From Piezodorus guildinii (Eukaryota; Arthropoda; Insecta; Hemiptera; Pentatomidae), in the NCBI GenBank assembly GCA_023052935.1, contig CM041292.1, positions 147,064,439 to 147,128,438 on the forward strand: a stretch of 64,000 bases of DNA, written 5' to 3'. A program made the position numbers and the translations under genes. Below the pieces are notes generated by a model. The model saw only the letters and a program-made list of their open reading frames with translations, made no database searches and was not told the DNA's origin. This document shows positions 1 to 12,399 of the stretch, one piece after another (positions within the stretch are counted from its first letter, which is position 1; every line of letters starts with the position of its first letter).

Positions 1-1359
1 CCTCATTTAAATATATTTCCAAACTGTGGCCAATTTAAATAAAATCTTCATACTGTAGACAGAAATGAAGACTTATCTTTCTTTATTCCTACCAATAGTC
101 TATCGACTATCATCTACTCCCTGCGGTTTAAAACTATTTTTGTTGTTCTTCAATCCTAAATCTTAAATAATTTGTTACAAAGTTAGATAATCCAAGAGAA
201 CATCAAATGATCATAATCTATTATCAATTAAGATTCACGCATGCGCAGAAAATTAATTAGGATCGGTCATGAGAATGAACCTTAAAAGTTTTTTTAAATT
301 TTCATTTTAAATCTTCTTATTTTTATCAGCACTCTTCTTTTAGAATATTAATGGTGTGAAATCGTGACTTCACTTTTCAAAGTTAGCAATCTACATAAAT
401 AAATTATAGATAAAATATTGTTCAAATAAGATTTAACAGATTAATTTAATTATTCTACATTGAACTATTATTATGTTTGATGATGATTCATTTATTTATG
501 ATAATTCATCATTCATAGATAATTCATTTCTTGATTCACTTAAAAAATATATAATTACGCAAATAAATCCATTAATCAAAAATAGATTAGGCTTACCTTC
601 AAAAGATGTCGGGGCTTGTAAACCAGAAGAATAGACAAGATTTATTGGTTTGATGTTGACGCCGAATTTTACGATTCCTGAAAAGTTATTTTTATATAGC
701 TCGAATTCGAAAAAAACACCAAACGGTATTACGTTAAAGAACTAACAATATCAATAGAGAAATCAACATTTACCACAACGAACATACTGGTCACTCAATT
801 TGCACAGATACTCGATTCAGCCACCAATAGCGCTATGAGCCCGCCAATGGAAATATGTACTGTTTGTACTAAATAAATAGGTCTAATTAGAGAATTATTA
901 AATGTATTTATTTATCTAATAAAGTCTCATTTATTTGTATTTTTTTTTTAACTGTGATAACATTACTCGGATTTCTAATCACTACAAAAATATTTCAAAT
1001 TGCATATTTGATTTTTATATGTATAATATTTATTACTTATTTATGTATATAAACCATTTATAATTATTATTTATTAATAATTATTATCTTCAAAATGTTT
1101 ACTGTTTATTATTTACAACCATTGAATAATAATATTCTATTAATTTATTTTACTACCTTGATTGGGTCAACACATAATTTCCCTCCATTGCTTAGATTGT
1201 CCTACTGTGAAGAGGTTTGGTTGTTTCATATGGGTAATTATTTTATTTCAATTCAGTAATTTCCGAAATATAGTTACAATTAATGAAGTCAATATCTTTT
1301 CAAGTGAACCCACAGGTCAAAATATACGAATACAAATATTCGTACACCTGCTATAAGAC

Positions 1360-1391
<32 letters not shown>

Positions 1392-1740
1392 CGCTATTAT
1401 TTTCTGAAAATAATTCTAAAAAACTCAACAAATTTATGTAATAATCCATTATCTGATAAATATCAAACAAATGTTTAGTGGTGCAAAAAGTATAAATGAC
1501 TTATTTGAAAAAAACTCAACCAAAGGAGTGAATCCAAAGTATTCATACACTTAATTACTTCCATTACATAAATTTACAGTAAAACTTTTATTGACACAAG
1601 TGGCAATACTTTTGATTATTATTACTAATTCAAAGCTCATTCAATTCAACTGGTATTGAATTATTTTTATTATTTTTTGTCAATGAAGCAGTAATTTTGT
1701 TTCTTCTCTCTGCAATTTAAAATCATGAAAATTCAAAATT
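1..1740. other. AT-rich stretch, no gene recognised
   Basis: Very AT-rich sequence with a long A run near 1364-1391 and no recognisable domain, tRNA or repeat terminus, apart from the doubtful short ORF at 473-634. Confidence 0.5.
473..634 (+). CDS. Unassigned 53-codon ORF, doubtful
   Basis: This short ATG-to-TAG frame encodes an acidic, Ser/Asp/Asn-rich start (MFDDDSFIYDNSSF) followed by a more ordinary stretch (KKYIITQINPLIKNRLGLP). I do not recognise it. The DNA after the stop also reads open for about 30 codons in another frame, so it could be a decayed piece of a mobile element. No splice signals or promoter were identified. It may be chance. Confidence 0.12.
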   Translation: MFDDDSFIYDNSSFIDNSFLDSLKKYIITQINPLIKNRLGLPSKDVGACKPEE

Positions 1741-1744
1741 TTGC

Positions 1745-1995
1745 TTTCTGATTTAATCTTTCAAATGTTAGAATCCACAATGGTTTTATACCCATTTGGA
1801 TAAGTTGTAGATAATCCACATTTTGGTTCTCATGGTGATATTTTCTTAAATCCCCAAAGTTTCAACAATAATTAGTTCCTTTGTTTGTTGAAATGTCAAT
1901 ATTTTTTGCTTGATCCACTATACCATTGATAAATTGAAAGCATCCCACTCCAGCAGCAACTCTATACCAGGCTTGGGTGACATCTTATGTTTGGC
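1745..1995 (-). pseudogene. Decayed Tc1/mariner transposase fragment
   Basis: Read on the minus strand, about 1966 down to 1914 translates to VAAGVGCFQFINGIVDQ, which matches the Tc1-family transposase block usually of the form AAGVG-x-F-x-FI-x-G-x-MD, just after the first catalytic region. It is preceded by a degraded WG-type motif and followed by stops. No open frame of useful length remains, so this is a remnant of a DDE transposase. A second, better preserved copy of the same block lies in opposite orientation at 2163-2400. Confidence 0.6.
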
Positions 1996-2162
1996 TCTGT
2001 GGGCTATTTCTTTTTTTTTCCAGACAATTTATTGTAATACAAGTTTGACTTTAAATGTTTGATTTATTTGAAGGAAAAAACATGTGAAGTAAAAAAAAAA
2101 AAAAAATGTTAAAGTAGAAACAATAAGGTATTCCTCATTGTTAAACGTTAGTTGGCCTGATG

Positions 2163-2400
2163 TAGAAATGCTGCTGGAGTGAGATACTTTGAATTTATAG
2201 ATGGCAAAATGGATCAATTAAGATATTATATGACATTTTAGCTAACTAATTTACTAATTATTGTAGAAACTTTCGGGGCAAGAGAAAATACAGCCATGAT
2301 AACGAAGACTCTTAATTATCTGCAACATACTGAGATCGTTGGTAACTCCTCCGTAGACACCATTGAGGCTCTAAGTGACATCTGAAGAATCAAGGTAGAA
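2163..2400 (+). pseudogene. Decayed Tc1/mariner transposase fragment
   Basis: The plus strand reads RNAAGVRYFEFIDGKMDQLRYYMTF and stops; further on come SHDNEDS and then NSSVDTIEALSDI-stop-RIKVEK. In Tc1 transposases these correspond to the AAGVG/FIDG-MD block, the HDND block carrying the second catalytic Asp, and the SPDLNPIE-LW-x-KRKVE block carrying the third acidic residue. Stops and frame changes separate them. It faces the fragment at 1745-1995 head to head. I saw no clear terminal inverted repeats. Confidence 0.65.
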
Positions 2401-4074
2401 AAATAAAAGTTTCTAATTTTATAATTTAAAGAGTGGTGTTAATGAGGTATTAAATGAAATTCCTGTGTCATAATATAAATAATTAATTAATTCAATACCT
2501 CGCTGTTTTAGTTAGTACAGATAGCCAACATTATCTCTATTAACTGTAAATTTTTATAGGAATCTGTGTCATTACAAACACTATTTCATATGAAGATAAT
2601 AATGGTTTAATTATATAAAATTATTTCAGAGAAATAGTAGCTAGAATATATATTTTAATTTGTCTTCTAACTAGTGAATGAATACTTTTGATTCTGACTT
2701 TATATTGTTTTATTTGTTTATATTATTTAAATAATGCATTGTTTCTTACTATGTACTGTGTTACTGTTTGTTATTGTACTTCTAATGAATTGCCGCAGGT
2801 GAACTCCTTTCCCACCCATGGGATTGCCTTAGTAGTTTGAATTGAATTTCATAATAAGCAATATAAAGAAACATAACATAGTACACAGTAAGAAATTGAC
2901 AAAATCAAAAGGCAATAAGAATAAATATACTTGTATACAGGATAAATATCAGAATGAGTGATGCAGGCTGGCATTGACGACATGCCTATAGCGATGAGTA
3001 ATTTGGATTCAATAATTCAGCAATTTCCTCTTCACTGAGTAACATTTTTACTATTTTCTTTAACATTGTAGTAATAATTTGAATACTTTGAAGGATTTGT
3101 GTGAGAAAATTGAAAATTTAGAGGAATATTGTTGTAAACAGTAACAATGGAATAACAAGTCTGGTGTGTCGTCCAGGTATGTTTTGGTCTAGGCATAATT
3201 AAGCTAAAGTAATTTTTCAGTCTTGTAGAAAAACGGTGGTCAATCTTCCCAACTAGCTCATCCTGTCTAAAATACAGCTTCTTCATAATTGAGACTATGT
3301 ATAATTTTTTGCAGACATTACATTAAGGTCCGAGAATATATTAATTGATGGGGGTCTTTTATCCATACCCAAAATTACCTTAATAATCTTTCTCTGAACA
3401 ATTTCAAGTTGAAAAAGATGTGCAGCAAAAGAATTCCCCCAAATCAATATACAATATTGAATCAGCGACTGAATAAATGCAAAGTAAATTAATCTTAATT
3501 TATTTATTGATAAAATACCCCTTAACTTATGGAAAACATACAAATATTTTCTTAGCTGAGCATTGACATTAGATATATGCGCATTCCATCTAAATCTGTA
3601 ATCAAGAGCAATTCCAAGATATTGAACTTGATGAACTTTCTGAACTACAGAGCAATTACAAGGAGAGCTGCAATGTGGATTTTCAGCACACACTTTGGGT
3701 CATCGTGATATATAGAAAAGGGGATTAATTTAGTTTTTTTTTGGATTTATTGTAAGTAAATTACTATGAAACCAGTTAGCAATCGATTGCAAATGAGAAT
3801 TCGCCAACTCATACTTGAGTCCAAGATGTTCCTCTATACAAGATAGCTGTATCGTCAGCAAAGAGAATTATTCTACCAAAGGTTGGCTCCAAAGAACAAA
3901 CATGATTAATGTAAAATAAAAACATCAATGGTCCCAATGTACTTCCCTGAATAACGGCATAATCAATGGGCAATCCCCCACTGTTTTTGCCTTCAACTGA
4001 GACATACTGCATTCTATTCTGTAGATAGCCATTAAACCATCCCAGTACTTTTCCACTTATGCCTAATTTCCAAA

Positions 4075-4089
4075 TTTTTTCTAGCAATA
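4075..4089. repeat. Target-site duplication, left copy
   Basis: TTTTTTCTAGCAATA is repeated exactly at 5325-5339. The pair brackets the nested LINE fragment, and joining across it restores the continuity of the older LINE. Confidence 0.85.
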
Positions 4090-5324
4090 GAATAGAATAG
4101 AATGAGTTTATTTGTTTTTGGGGGTTCCCCATACAAATAGAGCCTGGTCAGGCTATACATAACAAACAGCAATTAATAACAATTATAAGTAATAAACATG
4201 AAACGCAACAAATCACAATAGGATAATAGATAAGTATTAAACAGCATAGTAGAATAAACAAAAATAAACAGAAAGTAACAAATTATACAGGTTTATATAT
4301 ATATTTTTTTTTTTCTTATATCTTATATAGAAGTATTAAAGTATTTTAGATTTTAAATAGTCTTTGAAATACAAATTTTTAATACATATAGTTATATATA
4401 TACATAAATACATTTTAAATTAACATCGGAGTGAATGAATATTAAATATTAGGATTTTAAATTAACACTGATATATAAATATAGTTAAAAGAGTTGTGTG
4501 AAACCTGATTATGGATTATAATAGTTCTTTGCAATAGTGCAAACATTATCTATTACATAGGAATTATTATGAAACATTAACTAGGTACAGTACTATTAAT
4601 TTTATAAATAGTTGATTATTTTCTAATGTAGCTCGTAATTGTTAATAAATATTACTCATTTATTACAAATGATCTTAGTTTTAAGGTACTAACTAAATAA
4701 TAATAGAGTAGTTTGATTTTAATTGGGTCATCAATAGTTAATATTGTAGGAAATAGGCTTTCTGGTATGTTATTAGCGTGAGGGATGTAGTGGTTTCGAA
4801 GTGCAGAATATATTGGACAGACTGCTATTAAGTGGTATATGGTTTCATATGTGTTCATATTACATATTGTGCAGATTTCTTTGGGTTTAATATTGTAGGT
4901 ATTGTTTGCATGAGAGAATTTAATATGGTATTTTCCAGAGAGGCGAGCTTGTATTATTATTTTTAACATCTTAAACGGAATATTATGAATGGTTTGATAA
5001 CTGTGGCTGTGTGAAGTTTGTTGGTAAAGACTATTGTAGAAAGGGCTGTATTGACTCGATCTTAACGATTCAATATCTTTGTTGTATAGTAATTTCTTAA
5101 ATGATTCAATTATTACTGTACTGTTGCTTTGTAGAGTAGATGGGTTTTTTTCAAAAAGTATCTCTGAGCTATCTGCTTTATCTAAAAGATTATATATTTG
5201 GGTAAACCAGTTATATTTTGCAGATGGTCGATTGTTATGTTTTTCTCTAAGTATCATATAACAGATTTTGGGTATTCTATCATCTGGCATGATAAGTATT
5301 TTCTGTATGAATCTCAGGACACAT
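4090..5324 (-). mobile_element. Nested LINE 3' fragment, CCHC-tailed family
   Basis: A 15-bp target-site duplication, TTTTTTCTAGCAATA, sits at 4075-4089 and 5325-5339 and delimits this insertion inside the older LINE. The minus-strand frame at 5290-4652 (212 codons) is the C-terminal part of a LINE ORF. It ends in a CCHC-type finger, CTICNMNTYETIYHLIAVC, followed by PIYSALRNHY. The 3' end carries a short (TATTC)n-type tail. The 3' region with the TTTATTTGTTTT block resembles the element at 25211-26144, so both belong to one family. The reverse transcriptase is missing through 5' truncation. Confidence 0.85.
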
Positions 5325-6780
5325 TTTTTTCTAGCAATATAGTTCTATCTATGCTGTCAAAAGCTTTCGCCAACTCCAAAAAGACTCCCTAGACATGGTC
5401 CCCACAATCCAGAGCACTGAAAATATAAGAAGTTAAGTCCAATATAGCATCCTCCGTTCCTCTGCCTCGGCTAAAGCCATACTGTTTAGGACTCATTAAG
5501 TTGTTTGTAAACAAAAAATTGGCTAGCTATTGCTTAACTAACTTTTCTAATAATTTAGACAACACATTTATCATTGATATAGGACAGTAATTACCAAACT
5601 CATTCTTTTACCCGCTTTTGTAAATCAGGACTACTTTAGCAGGTTTAAAATGGTTTTGGAAATGTCCCATTGGTAAGACTTAAATTAATTATATGAGTGA
5701 GCGGTCCAGCAATATGATCTATGTTTTGTTTTAATATTTCTGCACTGATATTATCCGGACCAGGTGCTGAACTACCCCTTAGCTCACCAACTTTAAGCCT
5801 AATATCTGCTTCTGTAAATTCTCTAAACACACACCACACTTTCTGGTAACGAACTATAAACAGAACAGTCCATTCAAGTTGGTTTTCCGAATTTTCTAGC
5901 AAGGGTTTGACCAACATTCACAAAAGACTCATTGAATTTATCAAGCAATTTATTTTCATCTCCTGGATTATCTGTAAAGTCGTATAGGGAAACTGATTTT
6001 TTTGCTGGTCTACCCGATAGTTTTTATTTATATATAAAAATAACCTGTGTACTATCAATCAATCTTTAATGAAAAATGTACAAAATTTATTTGCATAGAG
6101 TAATATGGGGATCTAATTTTTGTTTGCAATGTTCCAGATTTAAAATGAAAGAAGCACAATTAAAGTTTCAACCATTAAAAATATAGAAGAATAAAGGCAC
6201 CAGAAGTTGATAGTGTAAGGAAAGTTATATTTCATTTTGATGTGTTGCCATTTTGCGTTTTCTTTGCATTTGAAATCTCCTATGCACCTTCATAAACCAA
6301 AGTAAACTTTGTAAGTGTAAATTTAATTTACTTACATATTTTGAAAAATCATGTTTTAATATTCGTTGTTTATTAGACAGTTTTTACCAAAGGTCGAAAA
6401 GTAAAAGTTAACTTTTATTTTTTAAAAGGTTAAGTTAAACTTATAATTATTTTTTTCTCTTACTTGAAGTTTTTCTGAACATCAACATTTTCATTATGAA
6501 AACTTTTTGATAAAGTTATTTTAGAACTGTTATCAAATTACCTTTTTGCATGAAAGTAATTATTCTGAAGCTTATTCATAAAATGTTTTTAGGCAAGAAA
6601 AATTCAGAAATTTATTGTTGCAAATTACAATTTTTAATATTTTGTAAATATATGTATCACTTTTAAAAAATAAAATTAACTTTAAAAATGTGAAATCAAT
6701 ATATCGATGATATATAATATAAATATAAATATTAAAAAAAAAAAAAAAATCCACAAATACCATTCAATTTTAAAAGTAAT

Positions 6781-8272
6781 CTTCTTCTTCTTCTTCTTCT
6801 TTGGCTCTACAGTCCAAGATGAACTTTGATCTATCCAACAATGCTTTGCCATTCTTGTCTGTTGCCCGTCTCCTCCAGTTGGTCACTCCAATTTTAGAAG
6901 GTCCTCTTCCACATCCTTATCCAACATTTATGTGGATGTACCCTCTTTCTTTATCCTGGAAACGTTTTGTGCAGAACTTTCTTGCGCATCCTTTCATCTG
7001 GCATTCATATAACCCAGTCAACTACTTCTTCTTGATTTAATGAACCTTATTATATCTTCGTTCTGCATAAGGTCATCTAATACTTGGTTACACCTAATAC
7101 GCCATATACCATGTTCGTTTATAGGACCAAAAATTCGCCTCACAATTTTCTTTTCGAATATTCTAAGGGCTCGCTGTTCGGCTACTTTAAGTGTCTACGT
7201 TTCTGCACCATAGCACACAACAGGCCTAATAATGGTCTTATATAATTTGAGCTTTGTGCGTTCCGATAATAGGGCTGATTTTATTAACCTTGAAAGACCA
7301 TAATTCGCTTTGTTGCCATACATTATTTTTCTCATTATCTCATTGTCACCCTAACCACATCACCCTAACCACATTGTTTATCTCAGTACCAATGTATGTG
7401 AAACGATCAACAGAATCGAAGCTATAACAAGAAGTCTTGTTTTCTTCTTCTTGGCTTGGAGCTTGATGCTAGCATGTATTTGGTTTTACTTTAATTTATC
7501 TCAAGACTCACACTTTTACTTTCTTGAACAATCTTTGCCAGAATATCCTTTAATTCCTTCTCACTTCTTGCCATAACCACAATGTCGTCTGCATACCTAA
7601 GTATTTGACATAAGTGAGTTGCTAGACTTCCATCAGAGACGTTTTGTAGTGCTTTATGTAGTACAAGATTAAACAAAATTGCAGAGAGGGAGTCTCCTTG
7701 CCTTACCCCAGAGTCAAAGTCTATTTTTCTACTAATCCTATCGCCAATGATTACCCTAGCCTGGGTCCGGAACATTGATATTTTTATTACATTTATCAGT
7801 TTAAACAGAATTTTAAATTCTTTTAGGGCATCAAACAGCTGATATCTATCCACAAGATCAAAAGTCTGCTTAAAATCAATGAATAACTTACGTACATCTG
7901 AATTAAGTTAATAACATTTTTCTATCACTTGTTGCAAAACAAAGATTTAATCAGCAGTACCCATGTTAGGCCTGAAATCGCATTGGTAATCCACGAGAAT
8001 CTGTTCCGAGTAAATTTTTAGTCTTGTAGTTCAAATATTTGCCAGGATTTTATAAATAACATTTAACAGGGTCATGCCTCTGTAGTTTTGACATGTTGTC
8101 TTGTCTCCTTTATAAAGAGCGGGAGAATCAGTCCTGAACACCATTCCTCTGGCATAGATTCATTGTTCCATGTTTCAAGCATAAGATGGTAAATTCTTTG
8201 ACATAAGTACTCACCTCCATACTTAAATAGTTCTGCTGGTAAATTGTTCTCTCCGGGAGCTCTATTAGATTT
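6781..8272 (-). mobile_element. RTE-like LINE, 5'-truncated, (GAA)n tail
   Basis: A 14-bp target-site duplication, ATTTTAAAAGTAAT, at 6767-6780 and 8273-8286 gives exact borders. The minus strand encodes a reverse transcriptase: GVRQGDSLSAILFNLVLHKAL and the catalytic YADD in RYADDIVVMARSEKEL (7853-7491), then in broken frames a LYKTIIRPVVCYGAET block, a RIFGPINEHGIWRIR block and a SRRSWLGYMN block (about 7330-6950). The order and motifs are those of RTE-type elements. The 3' tail is a run of seven GAA triplets in the sense direction. Stops after the palm make it dead. The family differs from the RTE copies at 42-56 kb. Confidence 0.85.
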
Positions 8273-8289
8273 ATTTTAAAAGTAATAAA

Positions 8290-9120
8290 TTTTCTAAAAC
8301 AATGCTTTTAATTTATACTTATAGCCAGTAAGAATCAATTTCAAGGTCGAAAATGGAAGCTCAATGTAACTCCATCCAAACTCCATGCATGAAAATTTTT
8401 AGAGATAGGGTGATTTTTTTTTATTTCCCCAATACTGAATTATATAAACTTTCACTCACTCTTTCCTATGATAAACAACCAAGGGCAAAAGAATTGTCAA
8501 AATCATAAACTAATTTCAATTGTTCAAAATTTCGTGTGAGCGTTAATTTTTTTTAACAAAAACTTTTATCACAAAGTAATTAAAAAGCTTTTATTGAGCA
8601 AACTTGTTCTCATATATGAGTTTTTTAAATACTTTTAAAATGAAACTTTTTCAAAAAAGTCAATCAATTTTTCAACCTCTGCTTTTTATTTTTAAATTAA
8701 TGTTTAAAAATGATATTGATATCTGATTTGACATTCAGAAAACATTTTTTAAACAAATCATAAATAAATTTATAATAAAAATATTTAAAAATTGAATATT
8801 TCGGAAAAATAAGATATGTATTGTATTCTCCATAGTTATATTTAGCAGTTGAGGAACCAAATAAAATAATTTCTAAATTTTTAGACAACAGCAGCAGTTT
8901 AACCTTTCACATTGATTGGGAAAATAAACTAATACATTTGACAGTTAACTGAAAGGGTTGCAACAATATATGGGATGCAAGTTTCATTATTATTTTTTTT
9001 TTTCTGCTTATGTTACATATTGTATACAATTACCAATTGTAAACTAAAAGTTGTCATCACCAAGTATTCCCCATCCTAATTTTCTAATTTTTTTTTTTTT
9101 TTTTATGAAATTGGCTACAA
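8290..9120. other. AT-rich stretch, no gene recognised
   Basis: Poly(A)/poly(T) runs and unclassified AT-rich DNA. No coding frame with a recognisable domain. Confidence 0.5.
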
Positions 9121-9169
9121 TAAATATTTTTATAATTTTGAAAACATAATCACTATTATGTAATGTCTC

Positions 9170-9660
9170 ATGAATATTTTAAATTACAATCATTGTTCCA
9201 TTGTAGACCATAAATTGCCATCATCGAATAGCATTCATGGTGTTCAGCTCATCGAAATCAGATGTAAGCAATATTTTATCAAGAGAAGTGCATTTTTTAG
9301 TGTTTTAATGAACAAGTCCCACAAAAACTCTTTATTTTTTGGTAAATCTAGCTCAAAAATGAAAAGTAATTGGGAACTCAAATTTTATATTGATATAGTA
9401 CATGCCTGGTATATTATACAAATCATTTTAACCAAAAGCGACAGACCACAAGTACCACTTTATACTATGTATTTTTCACCTTTTTACGATTTCCTCAAAA
9501 ATAGCTTTAACATTTTGGATTAAACTCACTCTATTGATGTAAAATTAGATGGGCTTCAATTTCTTGAAGGTTTTATTCTTATTGAAATAGTGTGACAGGG
9601 GGAAGTTTTTCCCTTTAAAGTGCCTTTAATGTTGTCGACTAGAAACAATTTTTGTAACCA
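9170..9660 (+). repeat. Diverged copy of interspersed repeat B
   Basis: The part around 9478-9600 (CACCTTTTTACGATTTCCTC, then GATTAAACTCACTCTATTG) is alignable by eye with the middle of the roughly 1-kb repeat at 58238-59230 (repeat B). A 117-codon frame starting at 9170 lies within it, but the repeat explains it better than a gene does. Confidence 0.5.
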
Positions 9661-9850
9661 GGTATGTTAATCTGTTACACTATGATATAATTTTTCATAT
9701 GATCAGATTATATGTATCCTAAAAAGAATCAAAGAGGAAATATTCATGTATATACAATGAATTTGACAAAAATTATATCATTTGACAAAGTTAAATTTAT
9801 TTAATATATTGAAATTAAAAAAAAAGAAATAAAGAAAAAAGAAAGAAACT

Positions 9851-10028
9851 CTGTACCTCTATCGTCCATGAAGGGTCTTAGGCTGAGAACTTATAAAGAT
9901 CTGTACTTTTTCTAAGCCAAATGCGGTGATTAGGCTGAGATCACACTCAGCCTGCCAGGTTTTTTCCCCAATTTTTTGGGCATCAAGGCGGGATCTTCCC
10001 CAGGATAGTCTCCATAACCCTAGGGTCG
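9851..10028 (-). repeat. SINE-A copy, head missing
   Basis: Shares the body of the tRNA-derived SINE-A family (GAAGGGTCTTAGGCTGAGAA, then GGTGATTAGGCTGAGATCAC) with the copies at 14378, 38091, 61252 and 19832. The tRNA-like head is absent, so this copy is 5'-truncated. Confidence 0.8.
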
Positions 10029-10099
10029 CAAAGATTTCGAAATACTTTTGTTTTTTCTGATTAAAAAAAAAAAAGGCTGTTTCTGATAAGTATAAAAAA

Positions 10100-10540
10100 T
10101 ATTGGTCACAGTTATCAATACCATACTATACCAGATTATTAGATTCGCAGATGATTTCAACATACTAGTCAGGTCAGGGAGTGCACTAATTGAGGCCTTT
10201 ACAGCTTTTAAAAGGTCACTAATAAATGAACATAAGATCAAATTTATGGGAACAGGTAAAAAAGAACAGACAATCAGGAACCCTATTTATATGTTGATAG
10301 ATATGAGTTTGAAACAGCTACTTCTTTCATATGTCTGGAAACAGAGGTGAATTCTGAGAACGATCTATCCATGAAGATATGCAGAAGGATTACAAGATAT
10401 GCAACTAAAAGATGCTGTTTTGGAATGCCTAAATAGTTCGAAAGCGAATCCTGTCTTAACAAATGAAATTCACCATTGTAAAACATCGTTATTATTTATG
10501 GTTCTGAGGTGTGGACAACCACTAAACTAATAAAATAAAA
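10100..10540 (+). pseudogene. Decayed RTE-like reverse transcriptase fragment
   Basis: The plus strand reads IIRFADDFNILVRSGSALIEAF, in which FADD is the reverse-transcriptase catalytic motif, and continues to KIKFMGTGKK before the frame breaks. In other frames come MKICRRITRYATKRCCFGMPK and IIYGSEVWTTTK, equivalent to the YGSETW-TTT block of RTE-type elements. Start and end are unclear. It resembles the family at 6781-8272 and is non-functional. Confidence 0.65.
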
Positions 10541-11282
10541 ATCCTATTTGAGAGAGAATGGTGCTCACATGTATCATAGTTTAGAATGCTTCGCTATGCT
10601 AGGCATGTTGCTGGTAACTAAAAAAATAATATATTCCAAAAAAGTTAATATGATAGAGGGACTACTTGAATTGATGATAAAAAAAAAAAAAATTCTTGCC
10701 AATGATCGGTCTTCAAATGTATTAAACACATCAGCTTATTCGAAACTTTTGAAAGAGACCGATTACTAAATAATATTACAATTAAATGGCAGTGCTAAGG
10801 AAATATTAGAAGTGGATATTGAGATAAACAAAAGGAGAAATAAAAAGAATGAATTTAATTAACTGTGTGATAATCAGAAGACTGAACTGGTAAAGGATGA
10901 GTTTGCAATGGGGTAACCATTTCGATTTAGGATCAGGTGCAGAGGAAAGGACTTATGAAAGTTATTGCATTTTGCCTAAATTCAAGCAAGTTGGGTAACA
11001 CTTTTCTTGAATGTTTGACTGTCAACTGCTTTAGTTGTCTAAAGCACTTTTGGGTTGCCTAATGGCTATACAGTTGAACCTCTACATAAGCATTTGAGAA
11101 GTGTGACGAGCAGCAGAACAACTTCAGAGGGCAAGGATACTCAGGAGTTTATAAATGAGACTATCAACCTTGGAGTGACTGGAATAGGTTTTTTCCATAT
11201 AGCAGCAGAATAGATTTTTAATTCAATCACAGAGTTTGTGGTCAGGTAAGATGTTTATTGTGGGTAGGCGTGTACATTAAGC

Positions 11283-11564
11283 TGTCGTGGCTAGCATGAC
11301 AGTCTTCTATGCTTATGGTCTGTGGTTCAAACCTGGTAGGTGGCTCTTTTTTATTTTTAAAGGGAGTAAAATATCCTTAGTTATGCCTTCCTTTGGAGGG
11401 GTCATAAAAAGGTGGTCCTGAGCCTGTGCGATGTCATGTGAGTACCTTAAACGAGTGTTAAAGATCCCTATCCTAATTAAACCTGGATAGGCAAGGTTTA
11501 GAATTCCCACTGTAGCATCATCTGATTAGCCACAGCATAAATCAAAGTTAAATGAATAAACAAA
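11283..11564 (+). repeat. SINE-B copy, tRNA-derived
   Basis: Starts with a tRNA-like head: CGTGGCTAGCATGAC (box A-like), then GTGGTTCAAACC (box B). The body (GGGAGTAAAATATCCTTAGT, then TTGGAGGGGTC, then CCTGGATAGGC) matches the copy at 30317-30591 over its whole length. A short A-rich end follows. Confidence 0.8.
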
Positions 11565-11974
11565 ACTATAATATGACATATGTATGTACAAAAATATAGT
11601 TATATCTTATGTACAAAATATACACTGCAATACAATATACAAAATTATATTACAATATACTCAATAAATTCATAGAAACATAGTAATAACACCAGCTATT
11701 GGGAAGAGGAAAATAGGTTCTGTACTAAATCTATGACATGTATGTCCAACCAGGAGGAATGATGACATGGGAGGAAAATGATAGATTTTCCGGAAAAATA
11801 TTGTTATTGGAATCAGATAAGAGATTTTTATCAAGGTAACTTGAAATTATTAAACAATGGTAAAAATGAACATAATTGTGGAATAAACATTTTTTCTATC
11901 ATTAGGATGTTAGCTATAATGAGGGTTTGAAAAATTGGGAATATATTTTACTAATAACTAAGTAAATAGAACAT

Positions 11975-12395
11975 ATCAGAACTATCACCAATGATGATGG
12001 AGTTTTAGTTGACCATTGAGCCTATATACCTAATATACCCATGCCTGTTAAAGACCGGTTTGGCCAACAGGTAGCAACCAACCATTAGGCTGTAGCAGCC
12101 AATTAGAAAACAGAAGAGCTGTTATATATCCTACTTCAACATCTCAACATTCTTCACATCACACTTCTTATAATTTTATATTTGTTTTCATATTTGATTA
12201 CTGTCATTGTATTATTGTACCCAAATTATAATTATTATTATTTTGAGTGTATTTGTTGTTATATTGTTTCTCTTAGCTCTGATGAAGGCCCACAATGTAG
12301 GCCGAAACATCGGCACTCAAATATTATAAGTGTTCCTAATTAGTATGTTATTTCTTGATGACTGCACCCACAACTATCTATTCCATCAGAACTAT
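11975..12395. mobile_element. 399-bp insertion with hammerhead-like core, possibly Penelope-like
   Basis: The 11-bp direct repeat ATCAGAACTAT at 11975-11985 and 12385-12395 brackets a 399-bp insertion (11986-12384). Near its right end, 12279-12308 reads CTGATGA, a GGCC/GGCC stem with a 9-base loop, then GAAAC. This is the order of a hammerhead ribozyme core, but one extra A lies between CTGATGA and the stem, and I could not build convincing stems I and III. Hammerhead motifs are known in Penelope-like retroelements, so a truncated element of that kind is one reading. A small perfect hairpin (GGCTG/CAGCC) lies at 12088-12100. No protein is encoded. Confidence 0.5.
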
Positions 12396-12399
12396 TACA

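Larger units (their letters stand above)
2700..6010 (-). mobile_element. CR1/jockey-like LINE, decayed, split by a nested insertion
   Basis: Minus-strand pieces in several frames give one reverse transcriptase. From 5' to 3': a pre-RT block with SSAPGPDNISAEIL (5917-5645); an RT palm with KIWKLGISGKVLGWFNGYLQNRMQ, QGSTLGPLMFLFYIN and the catalytic FADDT (4132-3809); the thumb with VQYLGIALDYRFRWNAHI and the conserved WG (3693-3295); and a C-terminal extension to about 3032. The 3' untranslated part continues to about 2700 and contains a CCATGGGTGGG-type block typical of such elements. Stops and frame changes make it inactive. A 1235-bp LINE fragment has inserted at 4090-5324, between the palm and the upstream RT region. 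The endonuclease domain is missing, as expected of a 5'-truncated copy. Clade assignment is by motif style only. Confidence 0.8.

Noticed and set aside
9170..9523. 117-codon plus-strand frame
   Set aside because: It overlaps a diverged copy of repeat B, shows no domain and has no splice or promoter context.
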